DNA of 9,086 bases from Rhodospirillaceae bacterium (GCA_002401565.1 NVTL01000039.1:10901-19986); one strand, 5' to 3'. Shown: positions 1-7,230, counted from the stretch's first letter. Made by a program: numbers and translations. The notes: generated by a model not told the origin, from the sequence alone.

Positions 1-1022
1 CCTTCTTGAAGGTCACTGGTGATGTGGCTTAAGCGTTGGATCGGAACCGTAAATTCACTGTCTTCTTGTCCGCGTACCATTTGAAGCAATTGGTTGCGGG
101 TCAGCACCATTTCGGAAACCATGGTCATCAGATTTTCAAGCACGTCGACGTTCACACGCAAGGTCGCAACCGGACCGCCGCCAGCGTCAGCCTTCTTGGC
201 CGCTTTTTTCGGAGCAGGTTTAGTTTCTTTCGCTTTTGCCGGAACAGAGGCCGCAGGAGCCGGGGCAGGAGCCGCCGCTACAGGAGCAGGAGCTGGTTCT
301 GGTGTTGTCGGAGCCGTGACTTCTTCGTATTCGGCCAAAAGTTCAGCCGCAACAGGGAAGCCACCATCAGAAGCAACCGGGCCAGTCGCAGGCGCATCAC
401 CTGTGCCTGTGACTTCTTCGTATTCGGCCAAAAGTTCAGCAGCAACCGGGAAACCACCATCAGAAGCAACCGGACCAGCGTCAGCAGTACCGCCGCCTGT
501 AACCTCTTCGTATTCAGATAAAAGTTCAGCCGCAACCGGAAAACCGCCATCGGCAGACGCAATCGGGCCAGCATCGCTCGTCACCAGCGGAACCGCCGGG
601 GCTGCAGGAGCCGCAACAGGAGCAGGAGCCGCCGCAGGAGACGCTTCACCATTGGCGAGCGCGTTAAGTTCAGCGATCAAAGCCGCATCATCACCATCGG
701 GTTCTTCACCCGTGTCGGCCAAATTCTGGACCAAGCCGCCAATGGCATCAATACAGCTGAGCACCAAAGTCACGCCATCAACGGTGACTTCAAGTTTACC
801 ATCGCGGTATTTATCAAGAACGTTTTCGCCAGCGTGGGCAACGGATTCAAGTCTGGGCAAGCCCAAAAATCCGCAAGTACCTTTAACCGTATGAACCAAA
901 CGGAAAATATTGCCGAGAATTTCTGCATTAGACGGGTCTTTTTCAAACTCGACCAACTGCAAATCGATCTCGGTCAGATTTTCTGACGTTTCCGTAATAA
1001 ATTCACTTAAAAGATCGTCCAT
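1..1022 (-). CDS. cheA: Chemotaxis histidine kinase CheA, N-terminal part (cut by window edge)
   Basis: CheA autophosphorylates and passes phosphate to CheY and CheB, coupling chemoreceptors to the flagellar motor in the cytoplasm. The first 340 residues are visible, starting MDDLLSEFITETSENL, a typical CheA start. Residues 1 to about 105 form the P1 Hpt domain, with the phospho-accepting His at residue 44 (FRLVHTVKGTCGF). Residues about 124-284 are an Ala/Pro/Val-rich linker with no P2 domain I can recognise. It holds three repeated segments at residues 152-175, 183-205 and 214-236. From about residue 285 the P3 dimerisation helices begin (LRVNVDVLENLMTMVSEMV), running to the edge. The ATG at 1022 has GAGGA at 1031-1035, 8 bases upstream. 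The P4 kinase and P5 CheW-like domains would lie outside the window. The frame has no stop codon here. Confidence 0.95.
   Translation of the reverse strand, partial: MDDLLSEFITETSENLTEIDLQLVEFEKDPSNAEILGNIFRLVHTVKGTCGFLGLPRLESVAHAGENVLDKYRDGKLEVTVDGVTLVLSCIDAIGGLVQNLADTGEEPDGDDAALIAELNALANGEASPAAAPAPVAAPAAPAVPLVTSDAGPIASADGGFPVAAELLSEYEEVTGGGTADAGPVASDGGFPVAAELLAEYEEVTGTGDAPATGPVASDGGFPVAAELLAEYEEVTAPTTPEPAPAPVAAAPAPAPAASVPAKAKETKPAPKKAAKKADAGGGPVATLRVNVDVLENLMTMVSEMVLTRNQLLQMVRGQEDSEFTVPIQRLSHITSDLQE
315..569 (-). repeat. Three tandem-like repeats in the CheA linker
   Basis: Three in-frame copies of a 23-24 codon unit lie at 498-569, 408-476 and 315-383, separated by 21- and 24-base spacers rich in Gly/Thr/Ala/Asp. 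The core reads DGGFPVAAELL(A/S)EYEEVT. Copies two and three are identical in protein. By eye they differ at 5 of 69 bases, all silent. Copy one differs by V to I, an inserted Ala and A to S. Each unit looks like a short acidic amphipathic helix in a disordered Ala/Pro linker. Its function is unknown; docking of a response regulator or scaffold is one possibility. Confidence 0.9.
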
Positions 1023-1245
1023 GACCCAAGTCCTCAATACCCAGTTTACAGCCCAACCAACACTTCATAAGAAGATCGTAACGCGTTTGGCTAAATACGT
1101 TTATTTATAATTCAGAAGTCTATTAGTAACAGCCTTCTGATGAATTGGAAACAATCATAAGCTCTTCAGAGCCGCAAACCTCAAAAAAAAATCATTTTGA
1201 GCCGAAAAAGTCTTAAAAACGGGCTTCTTTCTTTCCGTTTTCGCC
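1023..1245. other. chpT-cheA intergenic region
   Basis: This 223-base, AT-rich gap lies between codirectional chpT and cheA and has no ORF I can support. It contains three weak inverted repeats. AAAACGG (1216-1222) pairs with CCGTTTT (1235-1241) just after the chpT stop, and on the minus strand T-rich sequence follows, so it may be a weak terminator. CTCAAAA/TTTTGAG is at 1180-1186 and 1195-1201, enclosing a run of nine A. TCAGAAG/CTTCTGA is at 1112-1118 and 1134-1140. On the minus strand TATAAA occurs close to the last of these and could be a -10 box for cheA, but no good -35 is paired with it. A separate cheA promoter is plausible, not shown. Confidence 0.35.
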
Positions 1246-1887
1246 TTATTTTTCTGGTAAAAGAGCCGCGATCCTCACTTCGTCCTCGCCAACAGAGGCA
1301 AATTCCAGTTCTGCACCCAAGGCCCTCCCCAAAACGGCCGTGAAATGCGCCTGTACGTTGCGCGGTGTCAGTGTATCCAAGTTCACATCTTCACAGATGG
1401 TGGTCGCGAATTCCGGTGTCAAGAGCGCATTTTTCCCTCTTGCCGATAAACCGAATCCTAAACGACCCTCAACGGGGTTGATATCCACTTCGATAACGCC
1501 ACCTCGCGGTAAGGTTTCACTGGCAATTAGGCATAGATTCAAAAGAAGGCGGCCTTCAGATAAACCAATTTGAATGTTTTCACAATTCCATTGAAGGCTT
1601 AAACGTCCGCCTTCGATATAGTTGGCAAAAAGCTGTTGTAATTCGTGGGTGGTGATGAATTCGCCGCCCCCCTGCCCGGCCCCCAGACCAAAGGCAAGGC
1701 GCAGAAACTGCAGGCGCGCCGTGGTTTGTTTAGCGCTTAAGGCAATTAGATTTAAGGCCGCATCGTCCGGCGTGCCTTGTTCTTCGGCCAACAGTTCGGC
1801 CCCGGTGCTGAGCGCGCCAATGCCCCCTGCCAAATCATGACAAACCCGTGACACCAACAATTGCGTAACCTTAAGGTCAATATTCAT
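1246..1887 (-). CDS. chpT: Histidine phosphotransferase ChpT
   Basis: ChpT relays phosphate from a hybrid histidine kinase (CckA in Caulobacter) to response regulators such as CtrA and CpdR, linking cell cycle, motility and development in Alphaproteobacteria. The 213-residue product matches the usual ChpT length. The first helix carries the phospho-accepting His17 in SRVCHDLAGGIGALSTGAELL, split here as SRVCHDL then AGGIGALSTGAELL; this is the H-box form of the dimerisation helical hairpin. The second helix spans roughly residues 40-68. The C-terminal part (about 85-213) corresponds to the degenerate HATPase-like fold (HPTransfase family), which does not bind ATP. AGAAGG at 1896-1901 lies 8 bases upstream of the ATG. 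It is codirectional with cheA downstream and divergent from the formate dehydrogenase operon. The identity rests on the H-box and overall pattern; no partner kinase is in the window. Confidence 0.88.
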   Translation of the reverse strand: MNIDLKVTQLLVSRVCHDLAGGIGALSTGAELLAEEQGTPDDAALNLIALSAKQTTARLQFLRLAFGLGAGQGGGEFITTHELQQLFANYIEGGRLSLQWNCENIQIGLSEGRLLLNLCLIASETLPRGGVIEVDINPVEGRLGFGLSARGKNALLTPEFATTICEDVNLDTLTPRNVQAHFTAVLGRALGAELEFASVGEDEVRIAALLPEK

Positions 1888-1908
1888 TCGTCTTGCCTTC
1901 TTATCTTA

Positions 1909-1942
1909 TTGCCGAAGCGATCATCTTGATCCTATTATTATA
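1909..1942. promoter_or_regulatory. Divergent promoter region between chpT and the fdh operon
   Basis: On the plus strand TTGCCG (1909-1914) and TATTAT (1933-1938) are separated by 18 bases, a plausible housekeeping promoter for the formate dehydrogenase operon. It would give a very short leader of about 20 bases. On the minus strand the same AT patch reads TATAAT (1937-1942), a good -10 for chpT, but its -35 is weak. The two -10 elements overlap, so the divergent units could compete. The patch also has CCTAT/ATAGG arms (1931-1935, 1940-1944). These are consensus matches by eye only. Confidence 0.35.
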
Positions 1943-1961
1943 GGGTTCGAGATGCACCGCA

Positions 1962-3590
1962 ATGAAAAGCCGGAAATTCATGAAAACAGCCTATAAAAAA
2001 TCGTCAAAAAAGAAACGCCCCAGACGCTTTCCCAAAGGCCGTCAGGTCAAGGAAAGTGCGGTATCGGATGTCCGTGCCAGCCTTGGCGACCTTGGCGACG
2101 GCCCGTTTATTCGTGAAAAATTAATTGAATATCTGCACCTTCTGAACGATGCGCATGGTCATTTAAAGGCTGATCACATTGCGGCTTTGGCCAAGGTCAT
2201 GGGCTTGGCGCAGATTGATGTTTATGAAACCGCGACTTTTTACAGTCATTTTAAGGTCTTGAAAGACGACGAGGCTGCGCCTCACTCCCTCACCTTAAGA
2301 ATCTGTGATGGTCCCACGTGCCGCATGGCCGGGGCAAAAACACTGCTGAAAGACGCTTTGGCCGAATTTGGTAATCAGATGAATGTAATCTCGGCCCCCT
2401 GCCAAGGGGCTTGTGATCAGGCTCCGTCGGCAATTATGGGCCAACATCGTGTGGCTCCGGCATCTTTGAAAACACTTGACCCCAAAAAGACCACTCCTGA
2501 ACCCTTGCCAAAATGTGCCACACCTAAAATCATCCAAGCCCCCGACATTCTCAATACCCTTGAAAAATCGGGCTTGCGCGGATTGGGCGGCGCTGGTTTT
2601 CCCACCGCCACAAAATGGCGATTTTTCGATGAAGCTCCATACCCCCGCGTGCTGGTGGTGAATGCGGACGAAGCCGAGCCCGGAACATTCAAAGACCGTT
2701 ATCTGTTTGAACATCACATGGACCAAGTCTTAGGCGGCATGGTCACTTCGGCCAAAGCGTTGGACGTGCAAGACGTGTTTATCTATCTGCGTGATGAATA
2801 CGCTCATATCCGTGAAGCCTTAAGCGAAGTCCTTAAAACTTTGGATACGGACAGCATCAAAATCCATCTGCGCCGCGGAGCCGGAGCTTATATCTGTGGT
2901 GAAGAAACCGCGTTGATCGAAAGCTTAGAAGGCAAACGCGGCCTGCCCCGCAATCGCCCGCCTTACCCAGCACAAAGCGGATACTTGGGCCGCCCAACCA
3001 TCACGCAAAATGTTGAAACGCTGTATTGGATTGCTGAAATTGCTCAGCATGGGGCCGATTGGTACATCGAACAACAACGCCCGCGTTTTTATTCTATATC
3101 TGGTCGGGTGCGACAGCCGGGCGTGTACCGCGCCCCATCCACCGCCACGGTTCAAGAATTAATTGACGCCGCCGATGGCCTGCTCGAAGGCCAAACGTTG
3201 CAGGCCTTTTTACCGGGCGGAGCCTCAGGCGGAATCTTCCCGGCTCGCTTTGCCAACAAAGTTATGGATTTTGGCGAGTTTGAAAAAGTCGGCGGCTTTG
3301 TCGGATCGGCGGCCTTAACGATCCTTTCTGACCTTGATGATGTTTGGGACATTGCCGGAACGCTGTGTGTTTTTTTTGCGGACGAAAGTTGCGGACAATG
3401 CACACCGTGCCGATTGGGCACCATAAAAATGGCGGACCTGATTAAAGACCCCAAGGCCAACGAAGAACAAATCCGCGAACTGGCTTCGGCCATGCAAGAG
3501 ACCTCGATCTGTGGATTGGGTCAGGCCGCACCAAATCCCGTCCTCACATTATTAGATCATGGACTAAATGGTGGGGAGCACGACACATGA
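1962..3590 (+). CDS. fdhB: NAD-dependent formate dehydrogenase beta subunit (NuoE/NuoF fusion, Fdh1B type)
   Basis: This diaphorase subunit takes electrons from the alpha subunit and reduces NAD+ through FMN. Residues about 35-160 are the NuoE-like thioredoxin-fold domain, with [2Fe-2S] ligands C115, C120, C147 and C151. Residues about 195-535 are NuoF-like: the FMN loop GLRGLGGAGFPTATKW (205-220), the NADH/FMN motif GAGAYICGEETALIESLEG (306-324), and [4Fe-4S] ligands C477, C480 and C483 (ESCGQCTPCR) plus C517. The fusion and its 542-residue length match the single-chain beta subunit of Methylobacterium FDH1, as against the separate FdsG and FdsB of other enzymes. The N-terminus is polybasic (KKSSKKKRPRRFPKGRQVK). 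The start is unsure: ATG at 1962 and 1980 are both in frame and neither has a strong ribosome binding site. The stop overlaps the next start by 4 bases (3587-3590), implying coupled translation. Confidence 0.93.
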   Translation: MKSRKFMKTAYKKSSKKKRPRRFPKGRQVKESAVSDVRASLGDLGDGPFIREKLIEYLHLLNDAHGHLKADHIAALAKVMGLAQIDVYETATFYSHFKVLKDDEAAPHSLTLRICDGPTCRMAGAKTLLKDALAEFGNQMNVISAPCQGACDQAPSAIMGQHRVAPASLKTLDPKKTTPEPLPKCATPKIIQAPDILNTLEKSGLRGLGGAGFPTATKWRFFDEAPYPRVLVVNADEAEPGTFKDRYLFEHHMDQVLGGMVTSAKALDVQDVFIYLRDEYAHIREALSEVLKTLDTDSIKIHLRRGAGAYICGEETALIESLEGKRGLPRNRPPYPAQSGYLGRPTITQNVETLYWIAEIAQHGADWYIEQQRPRFYSISGRVRQPGVYRAPSTATVQELIDAADGLLEGQTLQAFLPGGASGGIFPARFANKVMDFGEFEKVGGFVGSAALTILSDLDDVWDIAGTLCVFFADESCGQCTPCRLGTIKMADLIKDPKANEEQIRELASAMQETSICGLGQAAPNPVLTLLDHGLNGGEHDT

Positions 3591-6295
3591 GCGATACCGT
3601 GAAATTTTTCCTCGACGACAAACAGGTCGAAGCCCAACCCGGCGAAAGCATTCGCCGCTGCGCAAAACGTCTGGGCACCCGCATCCCCGGCATGTGTTCG
3701 GGCCTGAATAAATATTACCGGGTCGATGGCAGCTGCCGCATTTGCGTTGTGGAAATCGAAGGCGAACGCACACTGGCCGCCAGTTGCAAACGCCACCCCA
3801 CCGAAGGCCTGAAAGTATGGAGCCAATCTGAACGTGTTGTAAAAGCCCGTTCGGTCGTTTTGGACTTGTTACAAAGCAACACCACCCCCGTGGGTGACAC
3901 ACCGTTCGAACCTGCCAAACGTTTTTCCGCATTGGGCGCATGCACGTCCGATGGTCCGTCAACATTGGACAGTTCACACCCCGCCATCGACGTGGATATG
4001 AGCCGCTGCATTTTGTGCACCAACTGTGTGCGAGCGTGCCGCGAAATTCAAAGCAACGCCGTGATCGGCATTGCCGGGCGCGGCGCCAAAGCCAAAATCG
4101 TTTTTGACCAAGACGACGTGTTGGGTAAAAGCACCTGCGTCGCGTGCGGTGAATGTGTGCAGGCGTGTCCGACCGGAGCGTTGTTGCCGAAAAATCTGCC
4201 CAAAGAAAACATCACCACGAAGGCCATCAATTCGCTCTGCCCATATTGCGGTGTGGGCTGTCAGGTGACCTATCATGTGGCCGACGATAATGTGCTGTTC
4301 ACCACCGGACGCGATGGCCCGGCGAACCTTGAACGGTTGTGTGTGAAGGGTCGTTTTGGTTTTGATTATGCTCGACACCCGGACCGCCTGACCAAGCCGC
4401 TGATCCGTTTGGACAGCAGCAAAAAAGACGCCGATATTTTAGACAACGACCAAGACCCGCGCGCACAATTTAGGGAAGCTTCGTGGGAAGAAGCCCTGAC
4501 CCATGCCGCCGCCGGATTGGAAACGTCTTTGGAAGCCCACGGCGGAGATGCCCTCGCGGGATTTGGATCGGCCAAGGGATCAAACGAAGAAGCTTACCTG
4601 TTTCAAAAATTAATCCGCACCGCATTTGGCACCAACAACGTCGATCATTGCACAAGGTTGTGTCATGCGTCTTCGGTTGCCGCCCTGATGGAAGGCATCG
4701 GATCGGGGGCCGTGACAGGACCGTTCACCGATGCACAATTTTGTAATGTCATCATTGTGATTGGGTGCAGGCCTTCACAAAATCATCCGGTCGCGTCGAC
4801 CTATATTAAGGCCGCCAAACGCGATGGTGCGACCCTGATCGTCATGGACCCACGCGGCCAAGCGTTAAGTCGTCATGCCGATACCATGTTGCAATTCACG
4901 CCGGGCTCAGACGTGTCCATGCTCAACGCGTTGCTGCAGGTGATCGTCGATGAAGATTTAGTCGATCATGATTATGTGAACGCACACGTGCTGGGTTATG
5001 AAGAATTTGCTGAACACATCAAAGCCTACACACCGGAAAAAATGTCACCCTTGTGTGGCATTCCGGCCGACACGCTGCGGGCTGTTGCTCGTACCTTTGC
5101 CAAGGCCAAAAACGCGATGATCTTTTGGGGCATGGGTGTGGCTCAACATGCCCATGGAACCGACAATGCCCGATGCCTAATTGCGCTGGCTTTGTTGACC
5201 GGAAACATTGGTCGACCCGGTGCGGGATTACATCCGCTGCGGGGACAAAACAATGTTCAAGGAGCATCGGACGCAGGACTGATCCCCATCGTACTTCCCG
5301 ATTATGCCAAGGTTGGCGACGATGCGCGGCGTAAAGTATTTGAAGACGCCTGGGGCATGAAGCTCAACCCGATACCCGGTTTGACGGTTGTCGAAATCAT
5401 GCGCGCCGCCTTGGCCAAAGATATTCGGGCTATGTATATTATGGGCGAAAACCCCGCCATGTCGGACCCGGATTTAAACAAGACCCGGCGCGCCTTGGCG
5501 ACACTGGATCATTTGGTGGTGCAGGATATCTTCTTCACCGAAACGGCAGCCTTTGCCGATGTGATTTTCCCGGCCACCAGCTTTTTTGAAAAAACCGGAA
5601 CCTTCACCAATTCAAATCGTCAGGTGCAATTGGGGCGCAAGGTGATTACGCCGCCGGGCGATGCTCGTGAAGATTTGTGGATTTTACAAGAGCTTGCAAA
5701 ATTGCTGGGCCTCGATTGGGACTATGCGGATTCAAATGAAGTCTTTGAAGAAATGCGCACTTTAATGCCCAGCCATGCTGGCATCAGTCATGCTCGATTG
5801 GAACGCGAAGACTGTGTCACCTATCCGGCAAAATTTGACGCCCTGCCCGGCAAGGCCGTGTTGTTTGATGATGGTTTTCCAACACCTTCCGGAAAGGCCA
5901 TTTTGGTCCCCGCCATTCCTGGACCACCGGACGAAGAACCCGACGAAGATTATCCGTTCATCCTGACCACCGGACGCATGTTGGAACATTGGCACACGGG
6001 TGTCATGACCCGGCGCGCCCAAGTCCTCGACGAAATCGAGCCCGGCGCAACCGTGTGGGTGAACCCATCGGATGTGGAAAAATTAGGCTTAGGCGAAACC
6101 GTAAAACTCACCAGCCGAAGAGGCCACATCACCGCCCACGTCCGCGTTGATACCGACACGCCAATAGGCGTCGTCTTCATGCCGTTTGCGTTCAGAGAAG
6201 CCGCAGCGAACAAGCTAACCAACCCAGCCCTAGACCCCTTCGGAAAAATCGCCGAAGTAAAATATTGTGCGGTTAAGGTTGAGAAGGTGGATTAG
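3587..6295 (+). CDS. fdhA: NAD-dependent formate dehydrogenase alpha (catalytic) subunit, Fdh1A type
   Basis: It oxidises formate to CO2 at a molybdenum or tungsten bis-MGD centre; the metal cannot be told from sequence. Domains in order: a NuoG-like [2Fe-2S] domain with C37, C50, C53 and C67; two ferredoxin-type [4Fe-4S] clusters with C141/C144/C147/C151 and C184/C187/C190/C194; the proximal [4Fe-4S] with C218, C221, C225 and C252 (CPYCGVGC); the molybdopterin domain (about 270-770); and the dinucleotide-binding domain (about 789-902). The metal ligand is Cys359 (TGT at 4661) followed by His360 in DHCTRLCHASS, where E. coli FdhF has selenocysteine. Active-site Arg552 lies in LRGQNNVQGASD. 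The His-Cys3 cluster motif usual in NuoG/FdsA is absent between residues 92 and 131. GGGGAG at 3573-3578 sits 8 bases before the ATG, inside fdhB. No fdhD, fdsD or regulator gene is in the window. Confidence 0.95.
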   Translation: MSDTVKFFLDDKQVEAQPGESIRRCAKRLGTRIPGMCSGLNKYYRVDGSCRICVVEIEGERTLAASCKRHPTEGLKVWSQSERVVKARSVVLDLLQSNTTPVGDTPFEPAKRFSALGACTSDGPSTLDSSHPAIDVDMSRCILCTNCVRACREIQSNAVIGIAGRGAKAKIVFDQDDVLGKSTCVACGECVQACPTGALLPKNLPKENITTKAINSLCPYCGVGCQVTYHVADDNVLFTTGRDGPANLERLCVKGRFGFDYARHPDRLTKPLIRLDSSKKDADILDNDQDPRAQFREASWEEALTHAAAGLETSLEAHGGDALAGFGSAKGSNEEAYLFQKLIRTAFGTNNVDHCTRLCHASSVAALMEGIGSGAVTGPFTDAQFCNVIIVIGCRPSQNHPVASTYIKAAKRDGATLIVMDPRGQALSRHADTMLQFTPGSDVSMLNALLQVIVDEDLVDHDYVNAHVLGYEEFAEHIKAYTPEKMSPLCGIPADTLRAVARTFAKAKNAMIFWGMGVAQHAHGTDNARCLIALALLTGNIGRPGAGLHPLRGQNNVQGASDAGLIPIVLPDYAKVGDDARRKVFEDAWGMKLNPIPGLTVVEIMRAALAKDIRAMYIMGENPAMSDPDLNKTRRALATLDHLVVQDIFFTETAAFADVIFPATSFFEKTGTFTNSNRQVQLGRKVITPPGDAREDLWILQELAKLLGLDWDYADSNEVFEEMRTLMPSHAGISHARLEREDCVTYPAKFDALPGKAVLFDDGFPTPSGKAILVPAIPGPPDEEPDEDYPFILTTGRMLEHWHTGVMTRRAQVLDEIEPGATVWVNPSDVEKLGLGETVKLTSRRGHITAHVRVDTDTPIGVVFMPFAFREAAANKLTNPALDPFGKIAEVKYCAVKVEKVD

Positions 6296-6307
6296 TGTCA
6301 GCCACCA

Positions 6308-6345
6308 CGTCATGCGCGGGCTTGACCCGCGTATCCATGACTTTT
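6308..6345. repeat. Palindromic intergenic repeat, left copy; possible fdh terminator
   Basis: The stem CGCGGG (6315-6320) and CCCGCG (6326-6331) encloses a CTTGA loop. Outer arms GTCATG (6309-6314) and CATGAC (6336-6341) pair with a TATC bulge. The element begins 13 bases after the fdhA stop and is followed by CTTTTC, so it could also end fdh transcription. Its reverse complement recurs nearly exactly at 7162-7199. It resembles short REP-like palindromes dispersed in many alphaproteobacterial genomes. Confidence 0.85.
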
Positions 6346-6386
6346 CGGTAATTGAAAATTAAGCACAATAATATCAGCGAGGATAA

Positions 6387-7160
6387 ATGTTTAAATTTTT
6401 TCAAAACCTTATAAATAAAAATAAAAATTCCACAGAGATAAAAATTACAGCGCAGTTAGTTTTCAAGGATAACAACTCTCCGTCCAGAGAGTTGTTAAAG
6501 GAAGCAACAGCTTTAAAAGACGCAAAAAAAATAGATCTAGCCTGTGAAAAACTCAAAGAGGCTTATAAAGTTAAGGGGGCCGAAGATCTCATGATTAAAG
6601 AGCTTTTAAGGCTCCCAATGTACTTGCAGATCGCCAAAAAAAACGATGAAGGTTGGCAACTCTTAAACGACATGAATATTAAATATCTTGACGCGCACTC
6701 TCAAGCTGTGATTGCCAATCAGAGGAGAATTTTCTTACAGAAAGAGCACAAATACACTCACGCTTTGACCTTCTCAATCTGGAGTATATGTAAAGAAATT
6801 GAACTATGCCGACACAATATCAAAGAAAGTTTTGTTAGGATTGACCAGAATGCATTACGAAATAAAAAATATAATTTTTCAAGTATGAGACCAAATTCCA
6901 AAACGATCTACGGACACACTCCCAAGGGCAACCCTATAACAAATTCAACATGCATGATGCTTACCGAAAGAATTGAGATCGATAGTTCCATTAATGGTGT
7001 TAGGAATCAAATTTCCTCATTGCTTAAAAAAGCTAAATTAGAAGAAAATATTGAGTTTTTATCAATCTCAATATCTGAATACCTAAGATCTACAGAGAAT
7101 TATGACTTAGAATCCATTCATAAAATTCTCAATAGTGTTGCAACCACAGAAACAATCTAA
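6387..7160 (+). CDS. Unknown helical TPR-like protein, AT-rich and probably acquired
   Basis: I do not recognise a named family. The 257-residue product has no signal peptide or membrane segment and looks mostly helical and cytoplasmic. Three helix-pair segments resemble TPR-like repeats: residues about 34-63 (RELLKEATALKDAKKIDLA onward), about 72-98 (LLRLPMYLQIAKKNDEGWQLL) and about 105-140 (QAVIANQRRIFLQKEHKY onward). The region after about 155 is less regular. GAGGA at 6379-6383 is only 3 bases from the ATG, tighter than usual. Base and codon use differ sharply from the neighbours: of 11 Arg codons nine are AGA/AGG and two CGA, with no CGC or CGT. The gene sits alone between inverted copies of a palindromic repeat, the right copy starting on the base after the stop. 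These points suggest horizontal acquisition (inference). A scaffold or protein-binding role is possible but unsupported. Confidence 0.75.
   Translation: MFKFFQNLINKNKNSTEIKITAQLVFKDNNSPSRELLKEATALKDAKKIDLACEKLKEAYKVKGAEDLMIKELLRLPMYLQIAKKNDEGWQLLNDMNIKYLDAHSQAVIANQRRIFLQKEHKYTHALTFSIWSICKEIELCRHNIKESFVRIDQNALRNKKYNFSSMRPNSKTIYGHTPKGNPITNSTCMMLTERIEIDSSINGVRNQISSLLKKAKLEENIEFLSISISEYLRSTENYDLESIHKILNSVATTETI
6470..6497 (+). repeat. Perfect 11-bp hairpin inside the 5' part of the AT-rich gene
   Basis: TAACAACTCTC (6470-6480) and GAGAGTTGTTA (6487-6497) are exact reverse complements around the six-base loop CGTCCA. The hairpin covers codons about 28-37 of the gene starting at 6387. No T-run follows on the plus strand, so it is not a standard terminator. 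It may act in the mRNA or be a protein-binding palindrome; chance is also possible. Confidence 0.7.
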
Positions 7161-7199
7161 AAAAGTCGTGGATACGCGGGTCATAGCCCGCGCATGACG
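7161..7199. repeat. Palindromic intergenic repeat, right copy (inverted)
   Basis: The stem CGCGGG (7175-7180)/CCCGCG (7187-7192) has a TCATAG loop, with outer arms GTCGTG (7165-7170) and CATGAC (7193-7198). The stretch 7162-7199 matches the reverse complement of 6308-6344 except for one substitution (A to G, kept as a G-T wobble in the outer stem) and one inserted T in the loop. It starts directly after the stop codon of the AT-rich gene and could serve as its transcript end. Confidence 0.85.
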
Positions 7200-7230
7200 G
7201 TGGGTGACATGAGTGTCTGTGCTCTGCGCA

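Noticed and set aside
94..894. Long plus-strand open frame (266 codons) rich in Ala/Pro/Ser
   Set aside because: It is antisense to the Ala/Pro-rich CheA linker. Its composition mirrors the repeats, and CheA in the opposite frame has clear Hpt and dimerisation motifs.
1952..1996. Possible 14-codon upstream ORF (MHRNEKPEIHENSL) overlapping the fdhB starts
   Set aside because: It lies in another frame with only an AGGG 6 bases before it; nothing indicates a real leader peptide, and the true fdhB start is itself uncertain.
3152..3493. Minus-strand open frame of 113 codons inside fdhB
   Set aside because: It is a shadow of the NuoF-like domain, whose cluster and FMN motifs fix the coding strand.
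4661..4663. Possible selenocysteine at the formate dehydrogenase metal ligand
   Set aside because: The codon is TGT (Cys), not TGA; the reading frame is continuous and no recoding is needed.
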